A DNA stretch of 64,000 nt, taken from NCBI RefSeq assembly GCF_007970465.1, contig NZ_CP042429.1:2232001-2296000 (forward strand), given 5' to 3'. The notes beneath the pieces were generated by a model that saw only the letters and a list, made by a program, of their open reading frames with translations, was not told where the DNA came from and ran no database searches. The translations under genes and the position numbers were made by a program. The stretch is from Corynebacterium nuruki S6-4 (GTDB lineage Bacteria; Actinomycetota; Actinomycetes; Mycobacteriales; Mycobacteriaceae). Of this stretch, positions 35,817 through 44,847 are shown piece after piece (position 1 is the first letter of the stretch; each line of letters starts with the position of its first letter).

Positions 35817-36164
35817 ATGTACGGCGAACTTTCAGCTACCGTTCGCACGACGCATCACGAACCCGGTCACACCGTCCACCACCGCCGGCACCGTCGCCTG
35901 CGCGGACGGGTGGTCGCCGCCACCGCCGCCACCCTGATCGCCGTCGGGGGCGGCGCCGCTGTCGCCCCGTCCGCTGCAGCACAGGATCTGCCGGGATCCG
36001 TCCAGGGCTCCTACGAGTCGCTGCCTCCGGAGGCGCAGCAGGTCGTCGGGAGCGTCGTCGGCGTCGGAGCGGCTGCCGTCCTGCTGCCCTACTACTTCAT
36101 CTGGTGTCCGATCGGCATCGCCGCCGGCTCGATCGACGCCACCACGGGTGCCTGCACGTTCTGA
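35817..36164 (+). CDS. Small secreted protein, copper-island paralogue 2
   Basis: A 115-residue paralogue of the protein at 34697. It shares MYGE, VRTTHHEPGH, an export segment identical over AATAATLIAVGGGAAVAP, and the QDLPGSVQGSYESLPPEAQQ region. The mature part again has a hydrophobic stretch (GAAAVLLPYYFIW) and two cysteines (CPIGIAAG; GACTF). Upstream DNA is also related (GAGAGGATCATCATG versus GAGAGGAACATCATG). The ATG at 35817 is chosen by that match. No known domain is recognised. Its place after the DUF1541 lipoprotein suggests a shared role in copper handling at the envelope, which is not shown. Confidence 0.75.
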   Translation: MYGELSATVRTTHHEPGHTVHHRRHRRLRGRVVAATAATLIAVGGGAAVAPSAAAQDLPGSVQGSYESLPPEAQQVVGSVVGVGAAAVLLPYYFIWCPIGIAAGSIDATTGACTF

Positions 36165-36302
36165 CCGTGGAGCTCCGGGGAGAGGCGTCCGGTATATGCT
36201 GCCCTCTCCGGTCCGGATCAGATAGAGGTCTCCCGGCAGTCAGCTATTTTGTGCAGAGTCCGTTTTACAGCATTTGTCGGAGGATGTTGCTCCGGGGTGC
36301 AC

Positions 36303-36369
36303 GTGAAAAGCCGGTCCGGTTCGGGGACGTCGATGCACTCGGCGTCCCCGAATCGGACCGGCTTTTCAC
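36303..36369. terminator. Bidirectional intrinsic terminator
   Basis: A 27-bp stem with one G-T wobble (36303-36329 with 36343-36369) has a 13-base loop. The stem ends in GTGAAAAG/CTTTTCAC, giving T-runs in both directions. It separates the copper island from convergent dprE2. Confidence 0.85.
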
Positions 36370-36417
36370 CGCCCGGGACAGCGCTCCGTCACAGCCGCCT
36401 CCGGAGTGTGCCGGAGC

Positions 36418-37176
36418 CTAGATCGGCAGCTTCCGCACGATGAACTGCGGCAGGTTCTTCAGGATCAGCATCACCCAGCGGAACAGCGGGTGGACCCAGA
36501 TGACCGTCTTCTTGTTGTCCACGCCGGCGGCGATGGCCTTCGCGGCGTCCTCCTTGTCGACGGTGAGCGGGGCATCGTCGAGGCCCTTGGTCATGTTCGT
36601 GCGGACCTGACCCGGGCGGACGGTGAGCACGCGCACGCCGGTGCCGCGCAGGGCCTCACCGAGCATGCGGTAGAAACCGTCAACGCCGGCCTTGGTGGAG
36701 CCGTAGACGAAGTTGGAGCGGCGGACCATCTCACCGGCGACCGAGGAGAAGACCACGATCTGGCCGTGGCCCTGCTTCTTCATCCGGTCGGCGAGCAGCA
36801 CGCCCACCGAGACCGCACCGGTGTAGTTGACCTGCGCGGCGAGCACGGTCTGCTTCTGGTCGTGCCACTGGACCTCGTTGTCCCCGAGGACGCCGAAGGC
36901 GACGATGGCGAGGTCGATGTCGCCCTTCGCCCAGATCTCGTCGATGACGGCCTCGTGGGTGTCGAAGGCGGTCGCGTCGAAGTCGACGGTCTCCACCGAG
37001 GACGCCCCGGCGGCCTCGCACCGGGCGATCGGGGAGGACAGGTCGTCGCCGGCGCGGGCGGCGAGCACCACGCGCGCCGGGCCGCGGGAGAGGAACTCCT
37101 CGACGACGGCGAGCCCCATGTCGGAGGCGCCGCCGAGCAGCAGGATGGACTGGGGCTTACCCACAGCGTTGATCAT
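36418..37176 (-). CDS. dprE2: Decaprenylphospho-beta-D-erythro-pentofuranosid-2-ulose 2-reductase
   Basis: A 252-residue short-chain dehydrogenase. The Rossmann site is LLLGGASDMGLAVVEEFL and the catalytic pair is in NFVYGSTKAGVDGF (Tyr, Lys). With DprE1 it completes the epimerisation of decaprenylphosphoryl-ribose to decaprenylphosphoryl-arabinose, the only arabinose donor for arabinogalactan and lipoarabinomannan; DprE2 does the NADH-dependent reduction. The C-terminus has a membrane-associating stretch (HPLFRWVMLILKNLPQFIV). It follows dprE1 by 28 bases in the same operon. The ATG at 37176 has TAGGAGAC upstream; the longer frame lacks family similarity. Assignment is supported by the neighbouring dprE1 and by match to Rv3791. 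Confidence 0.95.
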   Translation of the reverse strand: MINAVGKPQSILLLGGASDMGLAVVEEFLSRGPARVVLAARAGDDLSSPIARCEAAGASSVETVDFDATAFDTHEAVIDEIWAKGDIDLAIVAFGVLGDNEVQWHDQKQTVLAAQVNYTGAVSVGVLLADRMKKQGHGQIVVFSSVAGEMVRRSNFVYGSTKAGVDGFYRMLGEALRGTGVRVLTVRPGQVRTNMTKGLDDAPLTVDKEDAAKAIAAGVDNKKTVIWVHPLFRWVMLILKNLPQFIVRKLPI

Positions 37177-37204
37177 TGAAAAGTCTCCTAGCAGGTAAGA
37201 CGGT

Positions 37205-38620
37205 CTAGTGCAGCTCGAGGCGGCGGGACATGTCGGAGGCGAAGACACCGGTCGGGTCGATCCCGTGGCGGGTCTCCAGCCAGCCCTGGAGCCCCGGGTA
37301 CATCCGGTGGAAGTTCTCCGCGGTGGTGCGGGACTCCTTGGCCAGGTAGAGGCGTCCGCCGAACTCCATGACCTGCTCGTCGAGCCGGTCGAGGAAGGCG
37401 CCCAGGCCCGGACGCACCGGGAAGTCCACGCAGACGTTCCAGCCGGGCATCGGGTAGCTCAGCGGGGCACGGTTGCCCGGGCCGAACAGCTTGAACACGT
37501 TGAGCGCCGAGTAGTGCCCGGAGCCCTGGATGTCCTTGATGATCTGCTTGAACGGCTCGACGGCCTCGGTCGGCACCACGAACTGGTACTGCAGGAAACC
37601 CTTGGAGCCGTAGCCGCGGTTCCACTCCCCGATGAGGTCGAGGGGCTGGTAGAACTGCGTGAGGTTCTCGGTCTGGTTCCGTGCCGGCTTGCCCATCGCG
37701 TAGTAGGCCAGGCCCACCGCCGACAGGGTCAGCTTGTTCATCGTGAAGGACGGGAAGATGTCCGGCACGGTCATCAGCTGCGGGGCGTTGAACTTCAGCG
37801 GATCCGCCGCCAGCTTCGGGGCGAACTCCTTGAGCTGGTCGAGGGTGGCCAGCGACCCCCGGGAGATCGTCGCCCGGCCGAGCTTGGGCTCCGGGGAGAT
37901 GCAGTCGAACCACGCCGAGGAATAGGTGTAGTTGACCTCGGAACCGTCGGAGTGGGCGGCGATGGTCTCGTCGAGGTTCTCCGTGCGGTCGGTGTCGCAG
38001 ATGAAGTAGGCGGTCTCCGTCTTCGTCATCTCGATGGTCGCACGCAGGATCACGCCGGTCAGCCCCATGCCGCCGACGGTGGCCCAGAACAGCGTCCCGG
38101 CCGGGTCGTCGGCGGAGCCCTCCGGCTCCAGGTGCAGCACACGACCGTCGGCCACCAGCAGTTCGATGCTGCGGACGTGGTTGCCGAAGGAACCGGCGGA
38201 GTGGTGGTTCTTGCCGTGGATGTCCGGGCTGATCGCACCGCCGATGGTCACCTGACGGGTGCCGGGCAGCACCGGGACCCACAGCCCGTAGGGCAGGGCG
38301 GCCTTCATGAGCTGGTCGAGCGTCACGCCGGCGTCCACGTCGACGATGGCCGTCTCCGGGTCGATGGAGTGGATCGTGTTCAGCGGCTGCATGTCGATGA
38401 CCAGGCCGCCGCTGTTCATGGCGGGGTCGCCGTAGGAGCGGCCCATGCCGCGGGCGATCACGCCACGCCGGAGGTGGTCGGGCTTGTCCGCGTTGGCGTC
38501 GGCGACCTGCGCGACGGCGGCGGCGATGACGTCGACGTCCGGGGTGGACAGGACCTCTGCGGTGGTCGGGGCGGTGCGGCCCCAGCCGGTGAGGGTCCGG
38601 GTGTGCGTCTTCAGTTCCAT
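37205..38620 (-). CDS. dprE1: Decaprenylphosphoryl-beta-D-ribose 2'-oxidase
   Basis: A 471-residue FAD oxidase of the vanillyl-alcohol-oxidase fold. It oxidises the 2'-OH of decaprenylphosphoryl-ribose. The FAD-binding part contains [40 protein letters not shown] and [12 protein letters not shown]. The cysteine that benzothiazinone inhibitors attack in mycobacteria (Cys387 of Rv3790) is present here as Cys397 in [11 protein letters not shown]. The end, [14 protein letters not shown], is standard. I use the ATG at 38620; an in-frame GTG three codons earlier is possible. The product of this pair feeds the arabinosyltransferases, which are outside the window. It is divergent from the first of the two large unknown paralogues. 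Confidence 0.96.
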   Translation of the reverse strand: MELKTHTRTLTGWGRTAPTTAEVLSTPDVDVIAAAVAQVADANADKPDHLRRGVIARGMGRSYGDPAMNSGGLVIDMQPLNTIHSIDPETAIVDVDAGVTLDQLMKAALPYGLWVPVLPGTRQVTIGGAISPDIHGKNHHSAGSFGNHVRSIELLVADGRVLHLEPEGSADDPAGTLFWATVGGMGLTGVILRATIEMTKTETAYFICDTDRTENLDETIAAHSDGSEVNYTYSSAWFDCISPEPKLGRATISRGSLATLDQLKEFAPKLAADPLKFNAPQLMTVPDIFPSFTMNKLTLSAVGLAYYAMGKPARNQTENLTQFYQPLDLIGEWNRGYGSKGFLQYQFVVPTEAVEPFKQIIKDIQGSGHYSALNVFKLFGPGNRAPLSYPMPGWNVCVDFPVRPGLGAFLDRLDEQVMEFGGRLYLAKESRTTAENFHRMYPGLQGWLETRHGIDPTGVFASDMSRRLELH

Positions 38621-38721
38621 GCGGACCACCCTACAGTCGCCGTCGGACAGTTCCGGTCATGACGAGCACAACAGTGACGTCTGTGACACCCGGTCACGGG
38701 ACACGGGGTATGCCACTGTGC

Positions 38722-38736
38722 CATAGTAAGGGAATG
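38722..38736 (+). promoter_or_regulatory. Leaderless-type promoter of unknown paralogue A
   Basis: CATAGT (38722-38727) is six bases before the ATG at 38734. The same hexamer, spacing and following AAGG-ATGG context recur before paralogue B at 41190, which supports both starts. Confidence 0.5.
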
Positions 38737-41019
38737 GTTAGTTATGGTGGCCTCAGTGAGGACAGGGTAACGCGCTCGACCTGGCGCTGGGAGCGGCTCC
38801 GCGCGGCACATGACCGGGGTGCGGTCCCCGGGGGCGTGTACCTGCGCAGTCTGGCGGTCCTCTCGGACGAGCTCGCCGGACTCGAGGCCGGGTTGGCGTC
38901 CTGCCGCTGTACCCGGCAGGCGCGTCGCGCGCTGGAGCTGCGCCACCGTGTCGACCTCACCCGGCTCGGCCAGGTGTGCCGCACCGGGTCGGGCACCCCC
39001 GCCGAGCGGGCGGAGACCGTCTCGCTGCTGCCGGAACTGTGGCAGCGGCACGACCGGGACACCGCCCGTTTCCCCGCCCACCCGGACGCCGTCGGCGCGG
39101 CCGTCCCTCCGGTCGACGGTGACGGTGGTGACCTGCCCGACCTGCTGCTCGCCGGGTGGGAGGAGGCGGCGGCACTGCTCGCACCGGACGCCGCCACCGC
39201 CGAGGTGGACCGCCTCGCCGACCGGGCCGCGGCGGTGCTCCGCAGGCGCGGGGGAGGCTGTGCCGGCATGACCGGCATGACCGGCATGACCGGCACGACA
39301 GGGACAGCGGGCACAGCCGCCACCGTGGCCGTCGCCGAGGCGCGGGTCAGGGCCCTCGCCGCCACCGGACGCCACGCGCAGGCGGCGGAGATCATCGCCC
39401 TCCTCCCGGCTCCGACGGTGCCGCGCGACCCCGCACCACAGGACGTGCACCGTCATCACCGTGCCCTGGCGGCGCGGCTGAGGGTGGCGCTGGGCTCCGG
39501 TGACCTGGAACTCGCCGCCTCCACGGTCGCGCTGGTCGAGGACTCACCCGCACCCGCCGTCGGGGACCGGGACCTCGCCACGGCGGCGGTCGCGGAATCA
39601 CTCGTCCCGCTGGCGCACGTGGTGGCCCCGGAGGTGACCGCGCGGCGGGTGCGGCGGGTCGTGACCCGCGCCGCAGGCCGGGCCGACCTCGTCCCGGCGA
39701 TGGCACGGGTGGCGGACTATCTCGCGGCGGCGGGGGAACCGGCCGGTGCCGCCGCGGTCCGCGCGAACTGTGCCGCACTGCGCCCCGGCTGGCGGGCGGG
39801 CCGGGATGTGCCCGGCCCACCGGTGCCGCCGGCTGATCCCACGGTGCCCGCACTGCCCGGCATCGGTCCCGCGGTGCCGGAGGAGGAGATCCGGTGCACC
39901 GGCGCGGACCTGGACTGCGCCGGACCCGTCGACCTGGCCGCGCTCGACCTTTCCGACGTGGTGTGCGGCACCGTGTTCTGCACCCTGCTGGACTTCACCG
40001 GCGCCGCCACCGCGTTCGCGGGTCGGCTGGGCGAGCTGCTCGACCGGCCCGCCCACCCCGACGATCCCGCCGCCGAGGGGGAGCGGGCGGTGGCCGCGCA
40101 CGTCCTCGCGCGTGTCACCGGAGACAGGGAGGACAGGGACAACAGGGACAACAGCGAAGGTGTCCCGGCACCGTCCGGCCATCCCCTGATCGCCGAGGTG
40201 GACCGGATGCTCACCCGCAGCTGCTGCGCGGGTACCTGCGGTGCGGACCCGGCCCGCGCCCGCGAGGTCACGGGCCTGTGGCAGGGGGCATCCCCGCTGG
40301 TGCGGCGGCTGATCGAACTCGATCTCCTGCTCGGTGGTGCGGTGCCGTCCCCGGCCACCGCCACACTCGCGCTCCGGGCCCTGCCACGGCTCGCCCGGAC
40401 CATCCCCCGGGCGGTCCCGCTCGCCGGGGCCACCCTGCTCGAGGCTCTCTCCGGTGCAGGTGGGCAGCGGGCAGCGGACCTCCGGTCGGCCGCCCGGACG
40501 GTCGCGGCGGTGGCGCGGACCCTCCCGGCCCCGCCGGGTCCGGCTGCGGCGGTGCACACCGACGATCTGCTCGACCTCGCCGAGACGCTGCTCGATGTCG
40601 GGGCGTACCACGAGACGGCGGCACTGTGCACCGTGTTCCGTACCGCCCTGCACGGCGACGCCGGGGTCCCGCCGGCGGAGGTCCGCCCGGATGCCCCGGC
40701 ACTGCTGCTGCGCTACCACGCCGAGGCCCTGGCGGGGCTCGGCAATCTCCGCGGCGCCGCCCTGTTCGCCGAGCGGGCCGCACGGTGCGCCGCCGTCTGC
40801 GGTGCCCCGGGGTCCGGCCGCCTCGCCGCGGACTGCCGGCTGGTCTCCGCCGCCGCAGGCATCGCCGCCGGTGAGGGCACCGATCTCGACCGGGCGCGGT
40901 GCACCCTCGACCTGCTGGACGCCGCCGACCGTGCCAATGACCCCGACGGCACCGCGGGCGACCCGGACCTGGTCCGTCGCCGCCGGGACCTGGCCGCGGT
41001 GCTGGACGGCGTCGCGTAG
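38734..41019 (+). CDS. Large helical-repeat-like protein, unknown paralogue A
   Basis: A 761-residue, Ala/Arg/Leu-rich protein that I do not recognise. It has no signal peptide or membrane segment. The pattern of paired amphipathic helices with Ala at tight positions looks like a TPR- or solenoid-type scaffold. Blocks shared with the next gene are HPDAVGAAVPPVDGDG (~residue 125), VDLAALDLSDVVCGTVFCTL (~400), and SPLVRRLIELDLLLGG with RTIPRAVPLAGATLLEAL (~518-575). A short tandem repeat encodes GMTGMTGMTGTTG near residue 180, and an acidic GDREDRDNRDN linker lies near 465. Cysteine-rich spots (RSCCAGTCGAD, ASCRCTRQ) could bind a metal. It opens a block of unknown genes inserted in the cell-wall cluster. 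Confidence 0.75.
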   Translation: MVSYGGLSEDRVTRSTWRWERLRAAHDRGAVPGGVYLRSLAVLSDELAGLEAGLASCRCTRQARRALELRHRVDLTRLGQVCRTGSGTPAERAETVSLLPELWQRHDRDTARFPAHPDAVGAAVPPVDGDGGDLPDLLLAGWEEAAALLAPDAATAEVDRLADRAAAVLRRRGGGCAGMTGMTGMTGTTGTAGTAATVAVAEARVRALAATGRHAQAAEIIALLPAPTVPRDPAPQDVHRHHRALAARLRVALGSGDLELAASTVALVEDSPAPAVGDRDLATAAVAESLVPLAHVVAPEVTARRVRRVVTRAAGRADLVPAMARVADYLAAAGEPAGAAAVRANCAALRPGWRAGRDVPGPPVPPADPTVPALPGIGPAVPEEEIRCTGADLDCAGPVDLAALDLSDVVCGTVFCTLLDFTGAATAFAGRLGELLDRPAHPDDPAAEGERAVAAHVLARVTGDREDRDNRDNSEGVPAPSGHPLIAEVDRMLTRSCCAGTCGADPARAREVTGLWQGASPLVRRLIELDLLLGGAVPSPATATLALRALPRLARTIPRAVPLAGATLLEALSGAGGQRAADLRSAARTVAAVARTLPAPPGPAAAVHTDDLLDLAETLLDVGAYHETAALCTVFRTALHGDAGVPPAEVRPDAPALLLRYHAEALAGLGNLRGAALFAERAARCAAVCGAPGSGRLAADCRLVSAAAGIAAGEGTDLDRARCTLDLLDAADRANDPDGTAGDPDLVRRRRDLAAVLDGVA

Positions 41020-41189
41020 CCGGCCTTCCCGGGGAGGTCGTGGACGCTACCGGCGGTTTTCAGGACCGGGGGCCTACTGGCTCCTGCGGATGCGGGGTTG
41101 ACGAGCCCAGGTGCTGTCCGGGGACGGGAAATCCGACCTGCCGGTTCGTTCCGTGGACATCGGGGTCAGTGGCGTGACCGGGTGCGTGA

Positions 41190-41204
41190 CATAGTGAAGG
41201 CATG
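41190..41204 (+). promoter_or_regulatory. Leaderless-type promoter of unknown paralogue B
   Basis: CATAGT (41190-41195) is six bases before the ATG at 41202, the same layout as for paralogue A, suggesting the promoter was duplicated with the gene. Confidence 0.5.
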
Positions 41205-44200
41205 GCAGGGATCTCAGGTGGCCCAGGTGGCTCAGGTGGCCCGGGCGACGGCACCGGGGCCGCGGTCGCCCGGGCGGCCCGGCGGTGGGAGGAGCTGCGC
41301 GGCGCCGTCCGGCGGGGCGAGACCGGACCGGCCGGTCTGACCCGCGGTCTGCAGGAGATCTCCGGGACTGTCACGGACCTCGCCGCGGCCGGGGACCGGG
41401 CTGCCGCGCAGCTCGCCTACCGGGTCGACCTCCTGCGCTGCCGGCTGTGTGACCCGGCGGACGCCGCCTGGGCGCTCGACGCACTGCCGCGGCTGTGGCA
41501 GCTGCACCGGACCGACGCGGCGTCCTACCCCGCCCACCCCGACGCCGTCGGTGCCGCCGTCCCGCCCGTCGACGGTGACGGGGAACCGCTGCCCGAGGTG
41601 TGGCCGTCGGTGTGGCGGGATGTCGCGGTCACCGCCGCCGTCGACCCGGCGGTGTCCGTCGTCGACCTCGACGCGTTCGGTCGGCAGGCGCAGGAGGCGC
41701 TGACGGGCTACGGCGACGGTGCGGCGGAGAAGACCGCCGTCGACATCCTGCTGGTCACCGCCCGGGTCGACGAGGCGCAGCGGCTGCTCGACCGCATGCC
41801 GCCGCCCGGGATGCCCGGACTGTCGGATCCGCCGCAGTGGGAGGAGGTGGCCGGCGTGCAGCGCGACCTCGACCAGCGTGCGATGGTCGCCCTGCTCCGC
41901 GGGGACGCCACGGGTGCCGCCGGATACCTGGCGGACATGGAGGCACTGCCGGAGGCAGGCGGTCTGCCCACGCTCATGCAGGCCGAGGCGCTCATCCCGC
42001 TGGCGGCCACCGGTCCCGCGGCGGATACCGCCCGGCGGGCCGCCGCAGTCGCGCAGCGCTGCATCGGCCTGCCGTCGGCGGCGACGGCACTGCTGCAGGT
42101 CACCGGATACCTGGCCCGGGCGGGGGAGGCGCGGGCCGCCCTCGGGCTGCTGGAACGGAGCTGGCCGGTCCTGCAGCTGCGCCACCACCGGCCGGTCACC
42201 GAACCGCACGTCGTGGAGACCCTCGCCGGGATCTTCGCCGATGCCGACGCCGCGGGACTGGGCACCGCCCGCCTGCCGTGGGCCGGACTGTCACCGGTCA
42301 CCGACTGGCTCGCCGACGAGGTCCGGCCGCTCGCCGCCGGTGCCGAACCGACCGTCGCGGAGCTGGCGGAGGCCACCGGACGGTTGAGCAGGCGGGCCGT
42401 CGCCGCGCTCGACGCCCGCAACACCGCCGCACCCGGGGCCGCCACCCGCGCGGAGACCGGCCGGCTGTGGGACGCAGAGGTGCCGCCGGCGGACCCGGAC
42501 CTCACCGGACAACTGCCGTTCGCGGCCACCCCGCCACTGCACAGCGGCATCGTCGGCGGACTCCCGGACTGGGCGGACCCCGCCTGGTTCGAGCTGCCGG
42601 CCGAGGTCGGCCGCTGGACCGCCGACGCCGTCCCGGAGATCCCGCCGCTCGGCCCCGTCGACCTCACGACCCTGAGCGCCGCCGACCTGTTCACCGCCAC
42701 GGTGCTGTACTCCCTGCTGGGTATGGCGGACGCCGTCGCGCTCGCCGCCCCACGCCTGGCGGACCTCGCCGGGGACCCGGTCCTCGGCCCCGCCTGCGCA
42801 GAACTCGCGGACCGCATCCGGCACAGCACCGGCGCGTCCGGGGGCGGGGAAGACACAGAGGACAGAGAGGACAGGGAGGACACAGCGGGCACAGCGGAGA
42901 TCCCGGTCATCGCCGACCTCGACCGGATGCTCGAGGTCCGGGTCGGGGCCCAGGAGGACGCCCGCCGCGGCGCAGAACTCTCCGACGCCCCCGCCCGCGA
43001 CATCCTCGCCGCCCGGGTGGCGGCAGTCCTCGAGATCCGCGACGGACTCCACCCGCTCATCCGGCACCTCGTCGATCTCGACGTCCTGCTCGGTGGGGTC
43101 CTGCCGGACATCACCGCGCTGCGTCCGGCCCTGGCGGCCCTGCCGACCGCGGTCCGGCTCATCCCCCGGGCGGTTCCCCAGCTCGGCGTCGGGCTGCTCA
43201 CCGGATACAGCGACATCACCGACGGGGCAGTCGACGACCGCTCCTTCGATCTGCGGATCCATATCGCCGTCGGCCACCTCGTCACCGGTGTGGCGCTGTG
43301 CCTGCCACCGGAGCCGCCGGCGACGGCCGGACACCCGGACCGGGGCGGTGACCAGGTCAGTGACCTGCTGCTGCTCTCCCGCTGCCTCGGCGGGGGCGGC
43401 ATGCTCCACGAAGCGCTCGCCCTGCTGGACCGGGGACTCGACCTGCTGGACGCCGGAGCTCCGGACCCGGGCTGTGACCAGGGCAGAGACCAGGGCGGTG
43501 ACCAGGGCGGTGACAACGTCAGCGACCTGCTGCGCCTGCAGCTGATGACCGACCGGTTCCCGCTGCTCGCCGACCTGGGCAACGACCGTGCGGCGGCCGC
43601 GGCGGCCGGGATGACCGCCGAATCCGCGGCGCACCGGGGTGACCTGCGCACCGCGCTGTACTGCCGGACGATGCAGGTCGCGGCACTGCTCGACGACGGG
43701 GCCTTCCCCGCGGCCGCGGCCGTCCTCGCCCGGATCCACGACCACGGCCCCGATCCGGCCCGCTTCCCGCACGAGAACTATCTGCTCCGGGTCCAGGAGG
43801 CGTGCCTGTCGGCCGCCCTGACGGACACCTGGTTCGCCGACGAATGGCCCGACCGTCGTACCGGACTCGCCGAGGCGTGGGACGGCTACCGCGCCGCCGC
43901 ACTCGTCGCCGACGGGGAGGAGCCCGGTACCGGTCCGGACGCCGGCACGGCTGCCGGGGCACTCGCCGGAGCCACCGCGGAGGCGGTCCGTGGCATCCTG
44001 CGGATCAACCACCGGCTCGTCCGCGCCGGGCGGATCGACGAGGCCCTCGACCTGGTCTCCTGGGGTGCGACAACCGTCACCCGGGGCGGTGTCCTCCAGC
44101 CGCACCTGGATATCCTCACCGAACAGGCACTGCTGCTGCACGTTGCCGGACGCGACGACGAGGCACTGCTCATCTTCGAGTCCGTCGTCCAGCAGGCCCG

Positions 44201-44333
44201 CCGCGCCGGGCTGGGCAGTGTGGTCGCCGCCGTCCTGCAGCGAGCGGAGGCGGCGTCCCGGCTCGCGGAGGATCCGGTGCTGCGCCGCCGCTACGCGGAC
44301 TTCGTCGCCTCGGTCACCGGAACTGCCGACTGA
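41202..44333 (+). CDS. Large helical-repeat-like protein, unknown paralogue B
   Basis: A 1043-residue protein homologous to the preceding gene but longer. Shared blocks are SYPAHPDAVGAAVPPVDGDG (~residue 107), VDLTTLSAADLFTATVLYSL (~487), a DLDRMLEVR segment (~570), and HPLIRHLVDLDVLLGG with RLIPRAVPQLGVGLL (~615-665). The extra C-terminal part (~700-1043) has further helix pairs such as RAAAAAAGMTAESAAHRGDL, VRAGRIDEALDLVSWG and AGRDDEALLIFESVVQQARR, which read like TPR units. Linkers contain micro-repeats (GISGGPGGSGGPG at the start; EDTEDREDRED near 550; CDQGRDQGGDQGGDN near 758). No signal peptide or membrane helix. A cytosolic scaffold or regulator is the most I would infer. Confidence 0.78.
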   Translation: MAGISGGPGGSGGPGDGTGAAVARAARRWEELRGAVRRGETGPAGLTRGLQEISGTVTDLAAAGDRAAAQLAYRVDLLRCRLCDPADAAWALDALPRLWQLHRTDAASYPAHPDAVGAAVPPVDGDGEPLPEVWPSVWRDVAVTAAVDPAVSVVDLDAFGRQAQEALTGYGDGAAEKTAVDILLVTARVDEAQRLLDRMPPPGMPGLSDPPQWEEVAGVQRDLDQRAMVALLRGDATGAAGYLADMEALPEAGGLPTLMQAEALIPLAATGPAADTARRAAAVAQRCIGLPSAATALLQVTGYLARAGEARAALGLLERSWPVLQLRHHRPVTEPHVVETLAGIFADADAAGLGTARLPWAGLSPVTDWLADEVRPLAAGAEPTVAELAEATGRLSRRAVAALDARNTAAPGAATRAETGRLWDAEVPPADPDLTGQLPFAATPPLHSGIVGGLPDWADPAWFELPAEVGRWTADAVPEIPPLGPVDLTTLSAADLFTATVLYSLLGMADAVALAAPRLADLAGDPVLGPACAELADRIRHSTGASGGGEDTEDREDREDTAGTAEIPVIADLDRMLEVRVGAQEDARRGAELSDAPARDILAARVAAVLEIRDGLHPLIRHLVDLDVLLGGVLPDITALRPALAALPTAVRLIPRAVPQLGVGLLTGYSDITDGAVDDRSFDLRIHIAVGHLVTGVALCLPPEPPATAGHPDRGGDQVSDLLLLSRCLGGGGMLHEALALLDRGLDLLDAGAPDPGCDQGRDQGGDQGGDNVSDLLRLQLMTDRFPLLADLGNDRAAAAAAGMTAESAAHRGDLRTALYCRTMQVAALLDDGAFPAAAAVLARIHDHGPDPARFPHENYLLRVQEACLSAALTDTWFADEWPDRRTGLAEAWDGYRAAALVADGEEPGTGPDAGTAAGALAGATAEAVRGILRINHRLVRAGRIDEALDLVSWGATTVTRGGVLQPHLDILTEQALLLHVAGRDDEALLIFESVVQQARRAGLGSVVAAVLQRAEAASRLAEDPVLRRRYADFVASVTGTAD

Positions 44334-44366
44334 GGGAATGAGGTACAGACGGCCCCGGCGGCCCGG

Positions 44367-44762
44367 CTACAGGTTCATGATCTCGCGGACCTCGTCGGGC
44401 AGCTCCGCCACGCACGTGATCTGCGGTTTCCCCGCCTCCTGGTGTTCCCGCAGCGCATGGTTGATGACCGAGCGGCTGCTCGAGTCGAGGATCGGCAGTT
44501 CCTGGGCGATGAGCCGGGTCATGAACTCGTTGAGCGGGGCCGTGGTGTGCTGGGCCGCCTCGTAGTGTGCCGCCGGGTCGGTCCCGCCGACGACCGCGGT
44601 CTGCGCCATCGAGCCACGCTCCCCGGCGGGTTTCCCGTCGTTGGCCTTGGCGATGTTGCGCCGCATCTGGTCCTTGAGCCGGTCTCTGCCCTTGTCGACC
44701 TTGCTGCCCTTGTCGCCTCTGCTGTCACCGGCGGCGTCCCCGCGGTTTCTCCTGCCGAACAT
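44367..44762 (-). CDS. Small hypothetical protein of the dprE1-gtrA insert
   Basis: A 131-residue soluble protein. The N-terminus is strongly basic and polar (FGRRNRGDAAGDSRGDKGSK, DKGRDRLKDQMRRNIAKAND). The C-terminal half is helical (APLNEFMTRLIAQELPILDS, SVINHALREHQEAGK) and ends EVREIMNL. No domain is recognised. The ATG at 44762 has AGGATGGGGG just upstream; an ATG three codons earlier is the alternative. The gene is divergent from the membrane protein at 44848 and convergent with paralogue B. Function unknown. Confidence 0.6.
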   Translation of the reverse strand: MFGRRNRGDAAGDSRGDKGSKVDKGRDRLKDQMRRNIAKANDGKPAGERGSMAQTAVVGGTDPAAHYEAAQHTTAPLNEFMTRLIAQELPILDSSSRSVINHALREHQEAGKPQITCVAELPDEVREIMNL

Positions 44763-44847
44763 GACCCCCATCCTACCCCGGTACTCCACTAGACTCGGGG
44801 CCGCACAAGCCCCACCGGCACCCGACCAGCAACGGAAGGTGTGAGTC

